Positions 1 through 8,267 of a stretch of DNA of 64,000 bases are shown here, one piece after another. How positions within the stretch are numbered: position 1 is the first letter of the stretch; every line of letters starts with the position of its first letter. Below the pieces are notes generated by a model. The model made no database searches. It was not told the DNA's origin and saw only the letters and a program-made list of their open reading frames with translations. The position numbers and the translations under genes were made by a program. The DNA comes from Verrucomicrobiales bacterium. GTDB lineage: Bacteria > Verrucomicrobiota > Verrucomicrobiia > Verrucomicrobiales > DEV007. The stretch spans positions 1-64,000 of the forward strand of contig JARGOZ010000018.1 of NCBI GenBank assembly GCA_029213025.1, read 5' to 3'.

Positions 1-1174
1 CTCCGGGAAATGACCGTCCCGGAATTTCCATGGGATTGCGCGGATCAGACTGAAACGAAGTCGATCCTCCGTTCTCGCCGGCACGAGTTTTAGACAAGGC
101 CCCTTCGGCATTGAGGAAATAGGGCGTCTCCTCCCCTTCCGGCGGCCAATCCTGCAAATCACGCCACACATTTCCCGGCGCGCCCGCTTCTTCGACGGCC
201 CCCATTACAAAATAGCGAACCGGTGGGGCGCTTACCACATCGGCGGCCTCGGGCTTTCCTTTCAGCCAGTGGTCAAACCAGCGGATCATATGATCCTCGA
301 CCGGCCAGGCGGCCCGTTCGGGAAACTTCAGCTCACCCACCTGGTGGCCTTTATTCGTACGACCGTGCAACCAGGGCCCAATCGCGAGCCATTGATTGCC
401 GCGCGAGTTTTCTCCCCCTTTGTGCTGCCGCCCGACGAAACTCGCAATCGATCCCTGGTTCATGAAATCAAACCAACTGCCAATCGTGAAACACGGGACG
501 TTCATTTTGTCGAAATGCAGAGAAGCATCTTCAGCTTTCCAGTAGTCGTCGTAGTGCGGGTGCTGATACCATTCGCTCAGCAGTTTGCGATTAGCCTCTA
601 TATTTTCCTTTCCGCCAAATTCTGAAAATCGTCCCGGGCGGGTGGTGCCGCCGATCCGGTACCCTTCGTGAAAAAGGCTCAAGCCTGTGTCGATCATAAA
701 CTGGCAAACGAGATGAGGCGGTTGGGTGACGGCGAGGTAATTCTGCGCATAACCTCCCTGAGAACTACCGAAGGTGCCGACTTTGCCGTTGCACCACGAC
801 TGCTTTGCGAGCCATTCACAAACATCGTATCCGTCTTTTTTGTTGCCCCATTGCATGGCCCGATAGCCGACCCATGTTCCCTCTGAATCATGAGTGCCCC
901 GATAGTTGATCAGCGCAACGACATAGCCCGCACGGGCCAGACGCGCTGCGGATTCACGGGTCCGGTTGGCGCGCAACGATGCATAACGTTGTTCGAAAAT
1001 GGCCGGTAACGGGGTTCCGTTGTCCCGGGGGAAATACACCCATGCCGACAGTTTCACCCCGTCCCGCATCGGGATCATGATCTGTTTTTCGTCTACACCG
1101 GACAGATCAGGCTCCGCGCCGAATCCGAAGCCGGTGATGAGAACAAAGAGAGAAAATATCAGGCACAACCGCAT
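1..1174 (-). CDS. CocE/NonD (S15-type) family hydrolase, 3' end cut by window edge
   Basis: A reading frame runs on the minus strand from an ATG at 1174 to the window edge, so the C-terminus is missing. About 391 residues are visible. The N-terminus (MRLCLIFSLFVLITGFGFGA) is a typical Sec signal peptide, so the enzyme should be exported. Residues 27-60 have the family's opening (KQIMIPMRDGVKLSAWVYFP). The nucleophile elbow GSSQGG lies at residues 136-141, with Ser138 as the likely catalytic serine, and a GPWLHG motif follows near residue 280. This is the alpha/beta-hydrolase part of the CocE/NonD and X-Pro dipeptidyl peptidase (S15) family. The C-terminal jelly-roll domain would lie beyond the window. 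The substrate could be an ester, amide or peptide and cannot be told from the sequence. No partner gene is adjacent on the same strand. Confidence 0.88.
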   Translation of the reverse strand, partial: MRLCLIFSLFVLITGFGFGAEPDLSGVDEKQIMIPMRDGVKLSAWVYFPRDNGTPLPAIFEQRYASLRANRTRESAARLARAGYVVALINYRGTHDSEGTWVGYRAMQWGNKKDGYDVCEWLAKQSWCNGKVGTFGSSQGGYAQNYLAVTQPPHLVCQFMIDTGLSLFHEGYRIGGTTRPGRFSEFGGKENIEANRKLLSEWYQHPHYDDYWKAEDASLHFDKMNVPCFTIGSWFDFMNQGSIASFVGRQHKGGENSRGNQWLAIGPWLHGRTNKGHQVGELKFPERAAWPVEDHMIRWFDHWLKGKPEAADVVSAPPVRYFVMGAVEEAGAPGNVWRDLQDWPPEGEETPYFLNAEGALSKTRAGENGGSTSFQSDPRNPMEIPGRSFPG

Positions 1175-1362
1175 TCCAGACCGTGGTGACTATTTAAACG
1201 ATGAAAAGTCCGTGATGCCGCAAAACTGACAAGCCGGTCTGATTGATTGCCGGTTCAAGATTCGAAACTCTGTAACGATTTTTCGGAGAACGGTAAGAAG
1301 TCGGTAGAATGATACCGTTTCACCTCAGGTATCCAAAACCTATAGATAAAAATCAGAAAACC

Positions 1363-1734
1363 ATGAAAAAAATAATCATCGCAGGATTTGCGGTCTTTGC
1401 GGCTACCGTAGCGACCGGACTCATCTACGCCGACGAAGGCATTGTCGAACCTCAGATTGTGGAGCCGCAAGTTGTGCAACCACAGATCGTCGAGCCACAG
1501 ATCATCGAGGAAATCACCGAAGAGCCGCCGATTGAAGCCGTTCCGTGTCCCGCTCCGGAGCCGGTCAAGCCGCCTGTCTGTGAGACCTGCAATCCTGTTC
1601 AGCATACGGTCATCATCACGACCTATCATCAGCCGGTTTGGGTCGAACCATACTTTGACCACAGTTTTGCCAGCTACCATCCCTTCGGTGTGGCTCATTT
1701 CGGCGGTTTCCACTGTCTGCCGGTCTGCTGGTAG
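1363..1734 (+). CDS. Small secreted protein with VEPQ repeats
   Basis: This encodes a 123-residue protein of unknown function. The chosen ATG at 1363 gives MKKIIIAGFAVFAATVATGLIYA, a good signal peptide; the open frame extends 18 codons further upstream but those are not needed. The mature N-terminus holds degenerate five-residue repeats (IVEPQ, IVEPQ, VVQPQ, IVEPQ) followed by Glu/Pro-rich sequence. The C-terminal half has four cysteines (VCETC and a final CLPVCW) plus several His and aromatic residues (HPFGVAHFGGFHC). The cysteines and histidines could bind metal or form disulfides, but this is only suggestive. The gene stands alone and is followed within 5 bp by a 22-bp-period repeat array and then a strong hairpin terminator. 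Confidence 0.7.
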   Translation: MKKIIIAGFAVFAATVATGLIYADEGIVEPQIVEPQVVQPQIVEPQIIEEITEEPPIEAVPCPAPEPVKPPVCETCNPVQHTVIITTYHQPVWVEPYFDHSFASYHPFGVAHFGGFHCLPVCW

Positions 1735-1738
1735 ACTT

Positions 1739-1813
1739 AACAGGGTACAATCCCGAACCAAACAGGGTACAGTTTGAGACTTAACAGGGTACAGTGGGGA
1801 AAAACACCCTGTT
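1739..1813. repeat. Repeat locus A: three 22-bp units with AACAGGGTACA core
   Basis: The core AACAGGGTAC starts at 1739, 1761 and 1783, an exact 22-bp spacing. The 13-bp core is AACAGGGTACAAT in the first unit and AACAGGGTACAGT in the next two. The 9-bp spacers (cccgaacca, ttgagactt, ggggaaaaa) are unrelated to each other. At 1805, where a fourth unit would begin, a partial inverted core (CACCCTGTTAC) is present instead. The array lies between the convergent small secreted protein gene and ptsH. Confidence 0.85.
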
Positions 1814-1817
1814 ACAG

Positions 1818-1849
1818 ACCGTCCGGAGAGTATCTCTCCGGGCGGTTTT
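1818..1849. terminator. Hairpin terminator between convergent genes
   Basis: A 13-bp stem with one G-T wobble (1818-1830 paired with 1834-1846) encloses a 3-nt TAT loop and is followed by TTT on the plus strand. It lies between the plus-strand small secreted protein gene and the minus-strand ptsH stop codon at 1857. It best fits a plus-strand rho-independent terminator. The same stem could slow minus-strand transcription out of ptsH, although no good T-run follows on that strand. Confidence 0.75.
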
Positions 1850-1856
1850 CGGGGCT

Positions 1857-2126
1857 TCAGACATCTTTGTCGAAGCCGCTTTCGACAAGATCTTTGATTT
1901 CGCTCAGCGCCGCAGTGGCGTCTTCACCTTCAGCGGTGATGGTAATTACCGCGCCCTGCTCTGCCGCGAGCATCATTAAGCCCATGATGCTCTTGCCGTT
2001 GGTTTCGTCGTCGTTTTTCCGGACCCAGATATCACTCGAGAAACGATTCGCCAGTTTCACAAACTTGGCGGCCGGTCGAGCGTGAAGCCCTTCCTCGTTC
2101 GGGATGATGATGTTACAATCAGGCAT
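1857..2126 (-). CDS. ptsH: Phosphocarrier protein HPr
   Basis: HPr passes phosphate from PEP-loaded enzyme I to sugar PTS components. In many bacteria it is also phosphorylated on a serine by HPr kinase for carbon regulation. The 89-residue product has the usual HPr length. It shows the active-site histidine in GLHARPA (His15) and the regulatory serine in GKSIMG (Ser46), both at the standard positions. It lies 40 bp downstream of hprK, its expected modifying enzyme, on the same strand. No enzyme I or sugar permease gene is seen in the window, so a purely regulatory role is possible, as proposed for other bacteria with partial PTS sets. Confidence 0.97.
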   Translation of the reverse strand: MPDCNIIIPNEEGLHARPAAKFVKLANRFSSDIWVRKNDDETNGKSIMGLMMLAAEQGAVITITAEGEDATAALSEIKDLVESGFDKDV

Positions 2127-2166
2127 TTCGGTGTTGGTTGGTTGTGAATGAGCGGAACGGCCTACC

Positions 2167-3141
2167 TTATACCAAATCTGAACGTCGTTCCTGCATTCTT
2201 TTTAACAATTTTTTGTTAAATTCCACAGCAGAATCGTGGCCGAGTGACTTCAGTTTTTGATCGAGAGCGGCAACTTCCACCAGTTGAGCCATGTCGCGGC
2301 CCGGTGCGACGGGCAATTCGACCAAAGGTACACGCAAACCCAGCAGGCTGAATGTCTTACGATCCAATCCGAGCCGGTCCAATTCTTCCATTTCATCGGC
2401 ATGTTTCATCGCGACGACCAAATCGAGCCGCTTTTCGGTGCGAAAAGTGCCCACTCCGAAGAGGGCTGCCACGTTGATAATTCCGAGGCCGCGAACCTCC
2501 ATGTGACTGCGCCCCAGTTCGGGGGCGGTACAGATCAATTCCCGGCCTTCGATGTTGCGGATCCGGACCATATCGTCGGCCACCAGACTGGCTCCCCGGC
2601 GCAGAAGCGCGAGCACGGTTTCGCTTTTTCCGGTGCCGCTGTCGCCCCGGATCAATATGCCGATGCCCATCACATCGACCATACATCCGTGCTCGGTTGC
2701 GGTCGGCGCGAAGTCCCATTCCATGCGCACAGTAGCGGCATTTATGAAGTTCGTCGTGACCATCGAGGTTTTGAAAATGGAGATCCCGGCATTGTTAGCG
2801 ATCGAGATCAGATAATCGGGCAGGGAATCGCCCCGGCTGATGACGATGCAGGGAATATTGCGGTCACAAAGGGCTTTGAAGCGTTTTTCGGCATTTTCCC
2901 GGGAAAGGTGTTTGATGTAGGAGCGCTCGGCTTTCCCGATCACCTGAATCCGGTGAACGGCGAAATAGGTAAAAAATCCGGAAAGCGCCAATCCCGGGCG
3001 ATTGATGGTCGGTTCGAGGATTTCTCTTGGGAATCCGGTATCACTGCCGATCAGATCCAACTTCAATTCGTCCGCATGACGATCATAGAACTCACCAACG
3101 TTTAAGGTGGGAATTTTCGGCGCAATTTCTCTTCGAGGCAT
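2167..3141 (-). CDS. hprK: HPr kinase/phosphorylase
   Basis: This bifunctional enzyme phosphorylates and dephosphorylates HPr on its regulatory serine according to metabolite levels. The 324-residue product has the normal length. The N-terminal domain covers roughly residues 8-135. The C-terminal kinase domain has a Walker A P-loop GDSGTGKS at 166-173 and the HprK signature around EVRGLGIINVAALFGVG. The target, ptsH, follows directly and has the matching Ser46. The gene lies 28 bp downstream of aroD on the same strand, so the three probably share a transcript. Confidence 0.97.
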   Translation of the reverse strand: MPRREIAPKIPTLNVGEFYDRHADELKLDLIGSDTGFPREILEPTINRPGLALSGFFTYFAVHRIQVIGKAERSYIKHLSRENAEKRFKALCDRNIPCIVISRGDSLPDYLISIANNAGISIFKTSMVTTNFINAATVRMEWDFAPTATEHGCMVDVMGIGILIRGDSGTGKSETVLALLRRGASLVADDMVRIRNIEGRELICTAPELGRSHMEVRGLGIINVAALFGVGTFRTEKRLDLVVAMKHADEMEELDRLGLDRKTFSLLGLRVPLVELPVAPGRDMAQLVEVAALDQKLKSLGHDSAVEFNKKLLKRMQERRSDLV

Positions 3142-3169
3142 ACATACAGGTTAGCCTGGCCCTGAGAAT

Positions 3170-3859
3170 TCACAATTCACGGATCAATTCGGTAAGCTGC
3201 TGAGCAGACCATTGTCCCGGAGCGTTTTCTTTTTGCAGGTAGCCGTAATTCAGGCAGGAGCCGACTTTAGCGAGAACTAATCGCGACAATCGCCCCAGCG
3301 GCCCCATGCCCATGGCACTGACGGCACGGCCTTTTTCGATCTGCGTCCCAACGAGCTCCACCAGGGTATTTAACTCGGAAAATGTGGTCACGACGACGGC
3401 TACCTTGGCGATGTCCGCCCCTGATTCATATGCCTCCTCCACAGTTTCGAAAAGCAATCCGCGTTCCGGACATTTCTCAAAATCATGGAAAGACCCGACA
3501 ATTTTTGCCGTTGTTGAAGAAAACGAATCGCGGAAATTGTCATCCCGGAGTGAGCGAACCTCGGTGTCGATCAAGTCGCAGCGGCCGAGGAATGGCCGAT
3601 ACATCCCGATTCTTTCCAGAACGGAGAGCCCCCCTGCCCCGCCCTCTTCCGGGCAGCGCGCGGTGATTAGACTCAACACTTCGACGGGAATTACTTCGAG
3701 AGTGTTTTCCACCAGATCGAGATGATTGAGCAGATTATCGAGCCGGAATTCCAGAACATCCGGCAACTCAAGGCCGGCATATTGATTCAGAAAATCCAGA
3801 TCCTCCTTCTGCGTCACAGTCGCCACTACATTGGGCCGGTTTGAAAGAAAAGCTTTCAC
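3170..3859 (-). CDS. aroD: Type I 3-dehydroquinate dehydratase
   Basis: This enzyme dehydrates 3-dehydroquinate to 3-dehydroshikimate in the shikimate pathway. The 229-residue protein has the type I (class I aldolase-like) length. It carries the catalytic histidine in SFHDF (His125) and the Schiff-base lysine in DIAKVAV (Lys152). A C-terminal MGMGPLGRLSRL segment matches the family's substrate-binding loop. It is the first gene of an apparent aroD-hprK-ptsH unit. The next enzyme of the pathway, aroE, is also in the window but 40 kb away. Confidence 0.95.
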   Translation of the reverse strand: MKAFLSNRPNVVATVTQKEDLDFLNQYAGLELPDVLEFRLDNLLNHLDLVENTLEVIPVEVLSLITARCPEEGGAGGLSVLERIGMYRPFLGRCDLIDTEVRSLRDDNFRDSFSSTTAKIVGSFHDFEKCPERGLLFETVEEAYESGADIAKVAVVVTTFSELNTLVELVGTQIEKGRAVSAMGMGPLGRLSRLVLAKVGSCLNYGYLQKENAPGQWSAQQLTELIREL

Positions 3860-4031
3860 TCTGCCAATAACGGCAATTTGCCCGCAAACGCAACGATTCT
3901 GAATCGGTGAACAAAACTTTCTTAAGAAATTTTAAAAATAAGCACTTCCTTACTTAAAATTTTGTGATATTTTATAAAAACCTATTTCTAAGAAATCTTA
4001 ACTAGATTTCCACAATCCAAACACAATCGAG
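3860..4031. promoter_or_regulatory. AT-rich divergent intergenic region between aroD and the export lipoprotein gene
   Basis: This 172-bp gap separates divergently read genes and is much richer in A+T than its surroundings. It contains TATA-like hexamers (for example in gatattttataaaaac) and repeated TTAAGAAAT/CTAAGAAATCTTA words. It very likely holds both promoters, but no pair of -35/-10 boxes with standard spacing stands out by eye. Confidence 0.45.
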
Positions 4032-5153
4032 ATGAAACCTTCCATTTTGCAACAATCAATCATGCGGTTCGCCATCGCCGGCCTTTTGGGAGGCGCTTTG
4101 AGTTCCTGCACACCGACGCAGGAAGAGGGCAATAACCGGGCCGCATTTTTCAAATCGAAAGCGACTGAAGAGGTTCCCTGCAAGGAAGAGGTGTGTGCGG
4201 AGCCCGAGTTTCAGTGCGTAAAAATTGAGAAAACGATTTCCCCCATTTTGTTGAGGCCGCCGGCAGGCAGATACCGGATTGGGCCCGGTGATGAACTGGA
4301 TATTGAGATCGCGGAAGATGCCAATACCCGTGCGACGGCGAAAGTCATGCCCGACGGTCTGCTTTACTACAATGTAGCCAACGGTATCAACGTAAAAGGA
4401 ATGACCATCCGGGAAGTGTCCGACGCCCTGGCCGATGCGCTTTCCTACGACTATGTGGATCCCATTGTGACGGTGAATGTCGCCAGCGCCAGCAGCCAGC
4501 GCTTCTGGATTCTCGGCCAGGTGAAGAACCCCGGCACATTCCCGCTCGAAAAGCCGACGACTCTGATTGCGGCGCTTTCGCGGGGCGAAGGTCTCGGAGT
4601 ATCCAGCTTCGGTAATGAATCCGAGGAAACAGTCGATCTATCCCGCGCTATATTGATCCGCGACAAAAAGCTGGTTCCGGTCGATTTCGAAGCACTCATT
4701 GAAGACGGCGATATGTCGCAGAATGTTTACGTCCATCCCAATGACTATATTTATCTGCCATCCCGCCAGTCCAATTCGGTTTATGTATTGGGTGCGGTGA
4801 ACAATCCCGGTCCGGTTTTATACGACCACGATTCATCTCTGCTTTCTGCCGTCGCCTCAGCCGGTGGCCCCAGACCGGATGCCATCGTGACCAAAGCCCT
4901 GATTATCCGGGGCAGCACCAATGAGCCCAATGTCAGCGTGGTAAATCTCCAGCATTTGATGCGCGGAACTACGCAAAATTTGAAAGTGAAAGGCGGCGAT
5001 ATTATCTGGCTGCCCCGGAGTATGTGGACCAACATCCGGAACTACACTGAAGCAGTTCTCACAACAGCCGCACAAGCCGTAGCCGTGCAAGAGGGACTCG
5101 CCGTTCTCGGTTCGAGTGGAAGCGCAGGGGTTACGATTACAGCAGGGAACTAA
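4032..5153 (+). CDS. Polysaccharide export lipoprotein, Wza-like (Poly_export/SLBB)
   Basis: Proteins of this family form the outer-membrane/periplasmic export channel for capsule or exopolysaccharide. The 373-residue product begins with a signal sequence ending in the lipobox LSSC, giving lipidated Cys26. The Poly_export domain starts at about residue 80 (YRIGPGDELDIEI). Two SLBB-type segments follow, at about 155-180 (FWILGQVKNPGTFPLEKP) and about 250-285 (SVYVLGAVNNPGPVLYD). No glycosyltransferase, Wzc kinase, flippase or polymerase gene lies next to it, so it is an orphan here. A strong terminator follows. The ATG chosen is the first of two close candidates (the other is at residue 11); either leaves the lipobox intact. 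Confidence 0.88.
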   Translation: MKPSILQQSIMRFAIAGLLGGALSSCTPTQEEGNNRAAFFKSKATEEVPCKEEVCAEPEFQCVKIEKTISPILLRPPAGRYRIGPGDELDIEIAEDANTRATAKVMPDGLLYYNVANGINVKGMTIREVSDALADALSYDYVDPIVTVNVASASSQRFWILGQVKNPGTFPLEKPTTLIAALSRGEGLGVSSFGNESEETVDLSRAILIRDKKLVPVDFEALIEDGDMSQNVYVHPNDYIYLPSRQSNSVYVLGAVNNPGPVLYDHDSSLLSAVASAGGPRPDAIVTKALIIRGSTNEPNVSVVNLQHLMRGTTQNLKVKGGDIIWLPRSMWTNIRNYTEAVLTTAAQAVAVQEGLAVLGSSGSAGVTITAGN

Positions 5154-5186
5154 ACGAATTCTCATCCCGCAAACGAACGATGAAAG

Positions 5187-5219
5187 GCCGGCTGCGCATC
5201 TCTGTGCAGCCGGCTTTTC
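5187..5219 (+). terminator. Rho-independent terminator after the export lipoprotein gene
   Basis: A perfect 9-bp GC-rich stem (GCCGGCTGC at 5187-5195 with GCAGCCGGC at 5206-5214) can be extended inward by a G-T and a C-G pair. TTTT follows directly. It lies 33 bp past the stop codon of the Wza-like gene. Confidence 0.88.
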
Positions 5220-5297
5220 CATTTGCGGAGGGGAGACTTGAAGTCGCCTGTATTTTTAGTTTCTTCCTCACCGGAGATGGACTAGGAATCATTTACT

Positions 5298-6788
5298 ATG
5301 TTCGTAACACTTTTCCGGCTCTCTTCGCTTTGCCTTCTCATTGTCTCACAAGTTCACGGCGAGGAGGAATCACCTAAAGACGACAGCTTTTACGAAGCGA
5401 TAGTTCGAATCGAAAATACCTCGCAGAAAGCCAACTATTCCAACCCCTGGAATAACGGCTCCATCCGGCGAGGCTCCGGGACCGGATTTCTGATCGGCAA
5501 AAACCGCTTTTTGACCAACGCCCATGTGGTCAGTGACAGTCGGCTGGTGTACCTCAAAAAAAGGAACGACCCCAAACCCTACAAAGCCAAAATCCTGCAC
5601 ATCGCGCACGACTGCGATCTCGCCCTGCTCGCTCTCGAAGACCCTTCCGCGTTTGAAAAAGTGCCGCCGCTCTATCTCGGCGGAATCCCGAAACTGGATA
5701 CCACCGTGCGGGCTATCGGTTATCCGGTCGGAGGAGACCGCATGTCGATCACCCGGGGAGTTGTTTCCCGAATCGAATTTAATACCTATACTCACAGCCG
5801 GGTGGACTCCCACCTTTCTATTCAGGTGGATGCCGCCATCAACCCCGGTAACAGTGGAGGCCCTGTAGTGCAGAACGGCAAAGTGGTAGGCGTTGCGTTT
5901 CAGGGATACAACGGGTCGGTCGCGCAGAACACCGGCTATATGATCCCGGTTCCGGTCATCGATCGTTTTCTCAAAGACGTCGGAGACGGCGAATACGATC
6001 AATATGTCGATCTGGGTATTTCCGAATTTAATCTTCTCAATCCTGCACAGCGCCGCGCTCTCGGGCTGCAGAAGTACGAAGGGCTTGGAGTCATGGTCGG
6101 AGCCGCATACAAAGCCGGCAGTGCGGAAGACACCCTGCAAGTCGGGGATGTGTTGATAGAGATCGACGGTCTGCCCATTGCCAGCGACGGCTTCGTCACG
6201 ATTGGTGCAGACCGGGTTAACATGAGTGAAGTGGTGGAGCGGAAATTCCGTGATGAAACGGTGCAGATCAAATTTATCCGTGAAGGCAAAGAACAATCCG
6301 GGGAAATCAAACTGCGCCGCTTTGATCCTGCCTACATATCCGGAAACAACTACGAAGTCACCCCGCGCTACATACTCCTCGCCGGACTACTCTTTCAACC
6401 ACTCGACCGGAATATGTATGCCGCGCACAAAAACAGGAACCTGCACCAGAGGTATATTTACAACTACTATTCCACCGACGGGATCTATGAAGAAAGACCG
6501 GAAGTGGTGGTGTTAACATCGATCCTGCCCGATGAAGTAAACACCCATTTCTCTATGTTTGAAGACAATGTGGTAGACAAAATAAACGGAGTTACCATCA
6601 AGACTCTGCAACAGGCGTATGACTCCCTGCATCCCGAAGAAATGCCCGACTTTCACGTCATCGAATTCATCGGATCAGGCCGCCCTCTGGTCCTCGAAAC
6701 GGACCGGGTTGAAAAGGCTCATCAGCGGATACTCGATAAATACAATGTGACGCGGGATCACTATCTCGAGAAGCCGGAAAAAGGTTAA
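5298..6788 (+). CDS. HtrA/DegP-like secreted serine protease with PDZ domain
   Basis: This is a trypsin-fold periplasmic or exported protease of the HtrA (S1C) class. The 496-residue product starts with a signal peptide (MFVTLFRLSSLCLLIVSQVHG). The full catalytic triad is visible: His76 in TNAHVV, Asp107 in HDCDLALL and Ser186 in NPGNSGGPV. A PDZ domain follows at about 255-340 (GVMVGAAYKAGSAEDTLQVGDVLIEIDG). A further C-terminal region of about 150 residues ends in a second, weakly PDZ-like segment (NVVDKINGVTIKTLQQAYDSL). This tail is longer than in small DegS proteins. A close paralogue without the triad follows 20 bp downstream on the same strand, so the two are probably co-expressed. Confidence 0.92.
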   Translation: MFVTLFRLSSLCLLIVSQVHGEEESPKDDSFYEAIVRIENTSQKANYSNPWNNGSIRRGSGTGFLIGKNRFLTNAHVVSDSRLVYLKKRNDPKPYKAKILHIAHDCDLALLALEDPSAFEKVPPLYLGGIPKLDTTVRAIGYPVGGDRMSITRGVVSRIEFNTYTHSRVDSHLSIQVDAAINPGNSGGPVVQNGKVVGVAFQGYNGSVAQNTGYMIPVPVIDRFLKDVGDGEYDQYVDLGISEFNLLNPAQRRALGLQKYEGLGVMVGAAYKAGSAEDTLQVGDVLIEIDGLPIASDGFVTIGADRVNMSEVVERKFRDETVQIKFIREGKEQSGEIKLRRFDPAYISGNNYEVTPRYILLAGLLFQPLDRNMYAAHKNRNLHQRYIYNYYSTDGIYEERPEVVVLTSILPDEVNTHFSMFEDNVVDKINGVTIKTLQQAYDSLHPEEMPDFHVIEFIGSGRPLVLETDRVEKAHQRILDKYNVTRDHYLEKPEKG

Positions 6789-6808
6789 CTCCGTGAACTC
6801 TACCGACT

Positions 6809-8266
6809 ATGAAATCTTTACTTATCATTCTTTCCTTTCTGCTCAGCTCTTTTTGTTTGGCAGATCCCGGTCCGGTGCAGTCGCTGGTGCGCGTCAATAT
6901 GACAAGCCAGAGCTACTATTTCTACCAACCCTGGGAGAAACAGGATCCGTCCACCCGCCGCGGTCTCGGAGCTGTGATCGCAGGCGACAAAGTTCTCACC
7001 GGAGCGAAGTATCTCGCGAACTCCACTTACATCGAAATCGAACATCCGGTGACCGGCAAAAAGCTGCCTGCAAAAATTGAGGCGATCGATTACGAAGCCA
7101 ACCTCGCGTTGCTGAGTCCGCTCGAACCGATGTTTCCCGACCGGGAACCGCTCGAACTTGATACGGATGCCTCCGCCGGTGATACCCTCGAGGCCTGGCA
7201 GGTTGAAAGCAACGGAACACCACTCATCATCGAATCGAAAATTTCCCGCACCCAGGTGGGCACGACCTTTCTTGATGATCACGAATTCCTTCAATATGAA
7301 GTTTCCGGAGTTATGCAATTCCGCGGTGGCAGCGTCACTGTGCCGATGATTCGGGACGGAAAGCTCGCCGGGCTTCTCGTGTCCTACGATTCCAAAGAAC
7401 AGGTTTCCGAAGTGATTGCGGGCCCTATTATCGAACACTTCCTGACCGATATCGCCGACGGTGAATACGAAGGCTTCCCCAGTCTCGGCATATCTGTTTC
7501 CCAAACCCTGGATGATCAATTTCGCAAATATCTACAACTGCCGGAAAACGGCGGAGGTATCTACGTGAGTGAAGTCAAACCCGGCGGAACCGCTGATCAG
7601 TCCGGGCTGAAGAAAGGTGATGTCATCCTCTCCATCGACGGAAATCCGATCGATGCCCGAGGATACTATACTCATCCCGAGTTCGGCAAACTGGAATATC
7701 TCCACCTGATTCGCAGTAAGCCGTTCGTCGGTGATAATCTGAAACTCGGCATCCTTCGCAGCGGGGAAAATTCCGACCTTATCGTCACTCTCGATAAACA
7801 GCCGGCCTCGGCTGAGTTAATCGATCCCTACATGTTTGATCGAGCGCCCCGCTATATCGTTTTAGGCGGACTGGTTTTCCAGGAACTGACCCGCACCTAT
7901 CTGGAAATGTATGGCAGCGACTGGAAAAACCGGGCTCCTTTCAAACTGAGTTATGCCGATGCCTACCCCAGCAAATACGAAAAAGAGGGCCTCGATAAAC
8001 TTGTCTTCCTGAGCCGGGTCATCCCTACCAAAAACAATGTCGGTTACGAAAAACTTTCCCACCTCATAGTAAAGAAAGTGAACGGCACGAAGATTACCGA
8101 TATTAAAGACCTGGACAAAGCACTTGCCGAACCGTTGGAGGGTTTCCACAAAATCGAATTCACCGAGTTCCCGTCCGTAATCTATATCGATGCTGAAGAA
8201 GCCGGGAAAACGAATGTCCAACTCAAGAAAGACTACGGGATTCACGAGTTGAAACAAATTGAGTAG
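6809..8266 (+). CDS. HtrA-like pseudoprotease, catalytic triad lost
   Basis: This 485-residue paralogue of the preceding protease keeps the same domain order: signal peptide (MKSLLIILSFLLSSFCLA), trypsin-like domain, PDZ domain near 245-340 (GIYVSEVKPGGTADQSGLKKGDVI) and the same C-terminal extension. All three catalytic positions are changed. The TNAHVV motif reads TGAKYL (His to Lys67). The DCDLALL motif reads YEANLALL (Asp to Asn98). The GNSGGP motif reads RGGSVTVP, so no serine sits in the oxyanion-loop position. It should not cleave peptides. The intact fold and reading frame argue for a kept non-catalytic role, such as substrate binding or control of the active partner, rather than a decaying gene. 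Its stop lies 1 bp from the convergent opgH stop. Confidence 0.88.
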   Translation: MKSLLIILSFLLSSFCLADPGPVQSLVRVNMTSQSYYFYQPWEKQDPSTRRGLGAVIAGDKVLTGAKYLANSTYIEIEHPVTGKKLPAKIEAIDYEANLALLSPLEPMFPDREPLELDTDASAGDTLEAWQVESNGTPLIIESKISRTQVGTTFLDDHEFLQYEVSGVMQFRGGSVTVPMIRDGKLAGLLVSYDSKEQVSEVIAGPIIEHFLTDIADGEYEGFPSLGISVSQTLDDQFRKYLQLPENGGGIYVSEVKPGGTADQSGLKKGDVILSIDGNPIDARGYYTHPEFGKLEYLHLIRSKPFVGDNLKLGILRSGENSDLIVTLDKQPASAELIDPYMFDRAPRYIVLGGLVFQELTRTYLEMYGSDWKNRAPFKLSYADAYPSKYEKEGLDKLVFLSRVIPTKNNVGYEKLSHLIVKKVNGTKITDIKDLDKALAEPLEGFHKIEFTEFPSVIYIDAEEAGKTNVQLKKDYGIHELKQIE

Positions 8267-8267
8267 A

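Noticed and set aside
1774-2085. Open frame of 103 codons across repeat A and antisense to ptsH
   Set aside because: It begins in the repeat array and runs through the terminator and the reverse strand of a clear HPr gene; no protein-like content.
5370-6296. 308-codon minus-strand frame opposite the HtrA-like gene
   Set aside because: The plus strand encodes a full protease with triad and PDZ; the antisense frame is compositional.
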